Positions 62,434 through 64,000 of a stretch of DNA of 64,000 bases are shown one piece after another. Below the pieces are notes generated by a model. That model saw only the letters and a list, made by a program, of their open reading frames with translations, made no database searches and was not told where the DNA came from. Origin of the DNA: Madurella fahalii (Eukaryota; Ascomycota; Sordariomycetes; Sordariales). Each line of letters opens with the position of its first letter. The stretch's first letter is position 1. The stretch lies in contig CM056877.1 of assembly GCA_029876055.1 (NCBI GenBank), positions 2,976,001 through 3,040,000 on the forward strand. Reading direction: 5' to 3'. The position numbers and the translations under genes are program-made.

Positions 62434-64000
62434 ATGGATGACTTGGAGTCTCTCGAACTGCTCTCGCTCGTGTCGAAAGTCACGTCCGAGTTGCAGAATC
62501 ATCTGGGGATCAGCGAGAAAACGCTTGCCGAGTTCGTCATCGCCCAGCGCCTGGAATGCGCCTCGTTCGCAGACTTCAAGGCCAAGCTGGCCACCGTCGG
62601 TGCAGAGTTTCCACCCAGCTTGGTAGAAAGCATCGACCGCCTTGTCCTGGCTATCCACCCTAAATTCAAGGGGAAACAGAACGGCACGCGCCACGAGGAA
62701 GACGAGAAACCTGGCCAGTCATCAGAGCAAAAGACGAAGGTGTTCAAGGGACTGGCGATTCCGGACAAGGAGGTGGATGCAATCGATGATACTCTGGCAT
62801 TGCTGGAGAGTTTAGAGCCGAAGAAGGCGGGCAAAGAGCCGTCAAGGAAACGCAGCCGTACCCCAGACGACTACCGAGATGATACGAGACGCAAGCGCAA
62901 GGACAGGTACCGGTCGAGGTCGAGGTCAAGATCGCGGTCCCCTCCGCGAGGCCGGCGGAAAAACGATCGCTACGAAGATGACGACGAAATGTTCCGCCGC
63001 CCACCGTCACAGGAACTGGATGATACGCCGCAGCTCTACAAGATCTACGACGGTCATGTCACGGGCATCAAGGATTTTGGCGCCTTTGTGAACTTGCATG
63101 GCGTCCGGGGTAAGGTGGATGGACTGGTACACATATCGGCATTCGGGCAACGAGTCAACCACCCGTCGGATGTTGTTGCTAGGGGACAAGATGTCAAGGT
63201 CAAGGTGATCAAGCTCGAGGGCAATCGCATCGGGCTCTCGATGAAGGATGTCGACCAAGAAACGGGCATGGATCTCGCACCGCAGATGGGGATAGGGTCT
63301 GGTGCCAACATGGAGGCTCTGGGTGGCGGGAGGAGAGCCCCCGGTGACATGAACAACGGCACGGACGGGTCCTTCCAGGCATCCGCAGCGGCGCGGAAGC
63401 AAAAGAAGAGGTTGACGTCACCAGAGAGATGGGAGATTCGGCAGATGATCGCCGCTGGAATCGCCAAGGCATCAGACTATCCGGACCTCGAGGAGGAGTA
63501 CAATGCAACACTCAGGGGAGAGGCGCCGATGGAATTGGAGGAGGACATTGATATCGAGATCCGAGACGAAGAACCCCCGTTTTTGGCGGGACAGACGAAG
63601 CAGTCGCTTGAGCTGTCTCCCATCCGCGTCGTTAAGGCACCTGACGGCTCACTCAATCGTGCTGCCATGGCAGGAGCCAACCTGGCCAAGGAGAGGAAGG
63701 AGATGCGGCAACAAGAGGCCGATGCGCAGGAGGACAAAACCAAGGTTGACCTCGCGTCGCAGTGGCAAGATCCCATGGCCGATCCCGAGAGTCGGCAGTT
63801 CGCCAGCGATCTGAGGAAACGCGCCCAAGCATCACAGTCAGCACCGGATGCCGTACCTGAGTGGAAGAGGGCGGTTGTGCCCAAGGACCAGTCTCTCGGC
63901 AGACGGACCAACATGTCTATCAAGGAACAACGCGAGTCTTTGCCAGTATTCGCCTTTAGAGAGCAGCTCATTAACGCTGTCCGGGAGAACCAAATTCTGA
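62434..64000 (+). CDS. PRP22: Prp22/DHX8-type DEAH-box splicing helicase, 5' part
   Basis: The frame is open from the ATG at 62434 to the window end (522 codons), so the helicase core lies outside. Prp22 releases spliced mRNA from the spliceosome. The N-terminal helical domain (LELLSLVSKVTSELQNHLGI, SFADFKAKLATVG, VESIDRLVLAIHP) is followed by KVFKGLAIPDKEV and an Arg/Ser-rich stretch (RYRSRSRSRSRSPPRGRRK, ~165-185). An S1 RNA-binding domain lies at ~205-280 (LYKIYDGHVTGIKDFGAFV, VDGLVHISAFGQRVNHPSD, VKVKVIKLEGNRIGLSMKDV). Next come the conserved SPERWEIRQMIAAGI, SPIRVVKAPDGSLNRAA and, at the edge, SLPVFAFREQLINAV, which directly precedes motif I in this family. The S1 domain separates Prp22 from Prp2, Prp16 and Prp43. 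Confidence 0.93.
   Translation, partial: MDDLESLELLSLVSKVTSELQNHLGISEKTLAEFVIAQRLECASFADFKAKLATVGAEFPPSLVESIDRLVLAIHPKFKGKQNGTRHEEDEKPGQSSEQKTKVFKGLAIPDKEVDAIDDTLALLESLEPKKAGKEPSRKRSRTPDDYRDDTRRKRKDRYRSRSRSRSRSPPRGRRKNDRYEDDDEMFRRPPSQELDDTPQLYKIYDGHVTGIKDFGAFVNLHGVRGKVDGLVHISAFGQRVNHPSDVVARGQDVKVKVIKLEGNRIGLSMKDVDQETGMDLAPQMGIGSGANMEALGGGRRAPGDMNNGTDGSFQASAAARKQKKRLTSPERWEIRQMIAAGIAKASDYPDLEEEYNATLRGEAPMELEEDIDIEIRDEEPPFLAGQTKQSLELSPIRVVKAPDGSLNRAAMAGANLAKERKEMRQQEADAQEDKTKVDLASQWQDPMADPESRQFASDLRKRAQASQSAPDAVPEWKRAVVPKDQSLGRRTNMSIKEQRESLPVFAFREQLINAVRENQIL

Overview
This window is nuclear DNA of a filamentous ascomycete, most likely a sordariomycete of the Sordariales/Chaetomiaceae type. The support is many short introns (about 50-80 nt, GT-AG or GC-AG, with CTAAC- or CTGAC-like branch sites), GC-rich coding exons separated by AT-richer spacers, fungal-only families (Zn2Cys6 regulator, DUF3669, Git3 receptor, NACHT-WD40 NLR), and a relic carrying C-to-T damage of the kind left by RIP. 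No species is assigned. Exon borders were deduced by hand from reading frame, splice consensus and family consensus.

Left part (1-25 kb), gene-poor and accessory in character. It holds the 3' end of a membrane-protein gene, a 1689-residue NWD-NACHT-WD40 NOD-like receptor on the minus strand, and beside it a stop-riddled relic of a second NLR (NB-ARC plus tetratricopeptide repeats). Then come a class A flavin monooxygenase with a Zn2Cys6 regulator just upstream on the same strand, an uncharacterised single-pass membrane protein and a DUF3669 protein. Long spacers follow, with a small Ser/Gly/Asn-rich gene, a foldback/MITE-like element, paired hairpin repeats and a C2H2 zinc-finger protein.

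Right part (25-64 kb), mostly conserved housekeeping genes: GINS subunit PSF2; a large disordered protein; a membrane protein; an LSH/DDM1-type SNF2 remodeller; an Arc1/EMAPII-type tRNA-binding cofactor; a small secreted Cys-rich protein; mitochondrial RNA polymerase, divergent from a short ATP25; a DHH exopolyphosphatase; a class I glutamine amidotransferase; a Git3/GPR-4-type receptor; CLP1; an inositol polyphosphate multikinase; Arb1 of the Argonaute chaperone complex; a PMP3-type proteolipid; and the 5' part of PRP22, cut by the window end.

Themes: genome defence and chromatin (LSH homologue, Arb1, NLR pair, RIP-like relic), mitochondrial gene expression (RPO41 and ATP25 share a 543-bp divergent promoter), and RNA processing (CLP1, PRP22). 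Most noteworthy are the NLR relic, two GC-AG introns each required by frame and family consensus, an ATP25 that seems to lack the C-terminal mRNA-stabilising domain, a PMP3 protein with a long Gln/Gly/Pro tail, and the inverted and direct repeats at 20.6-22.5 kb.
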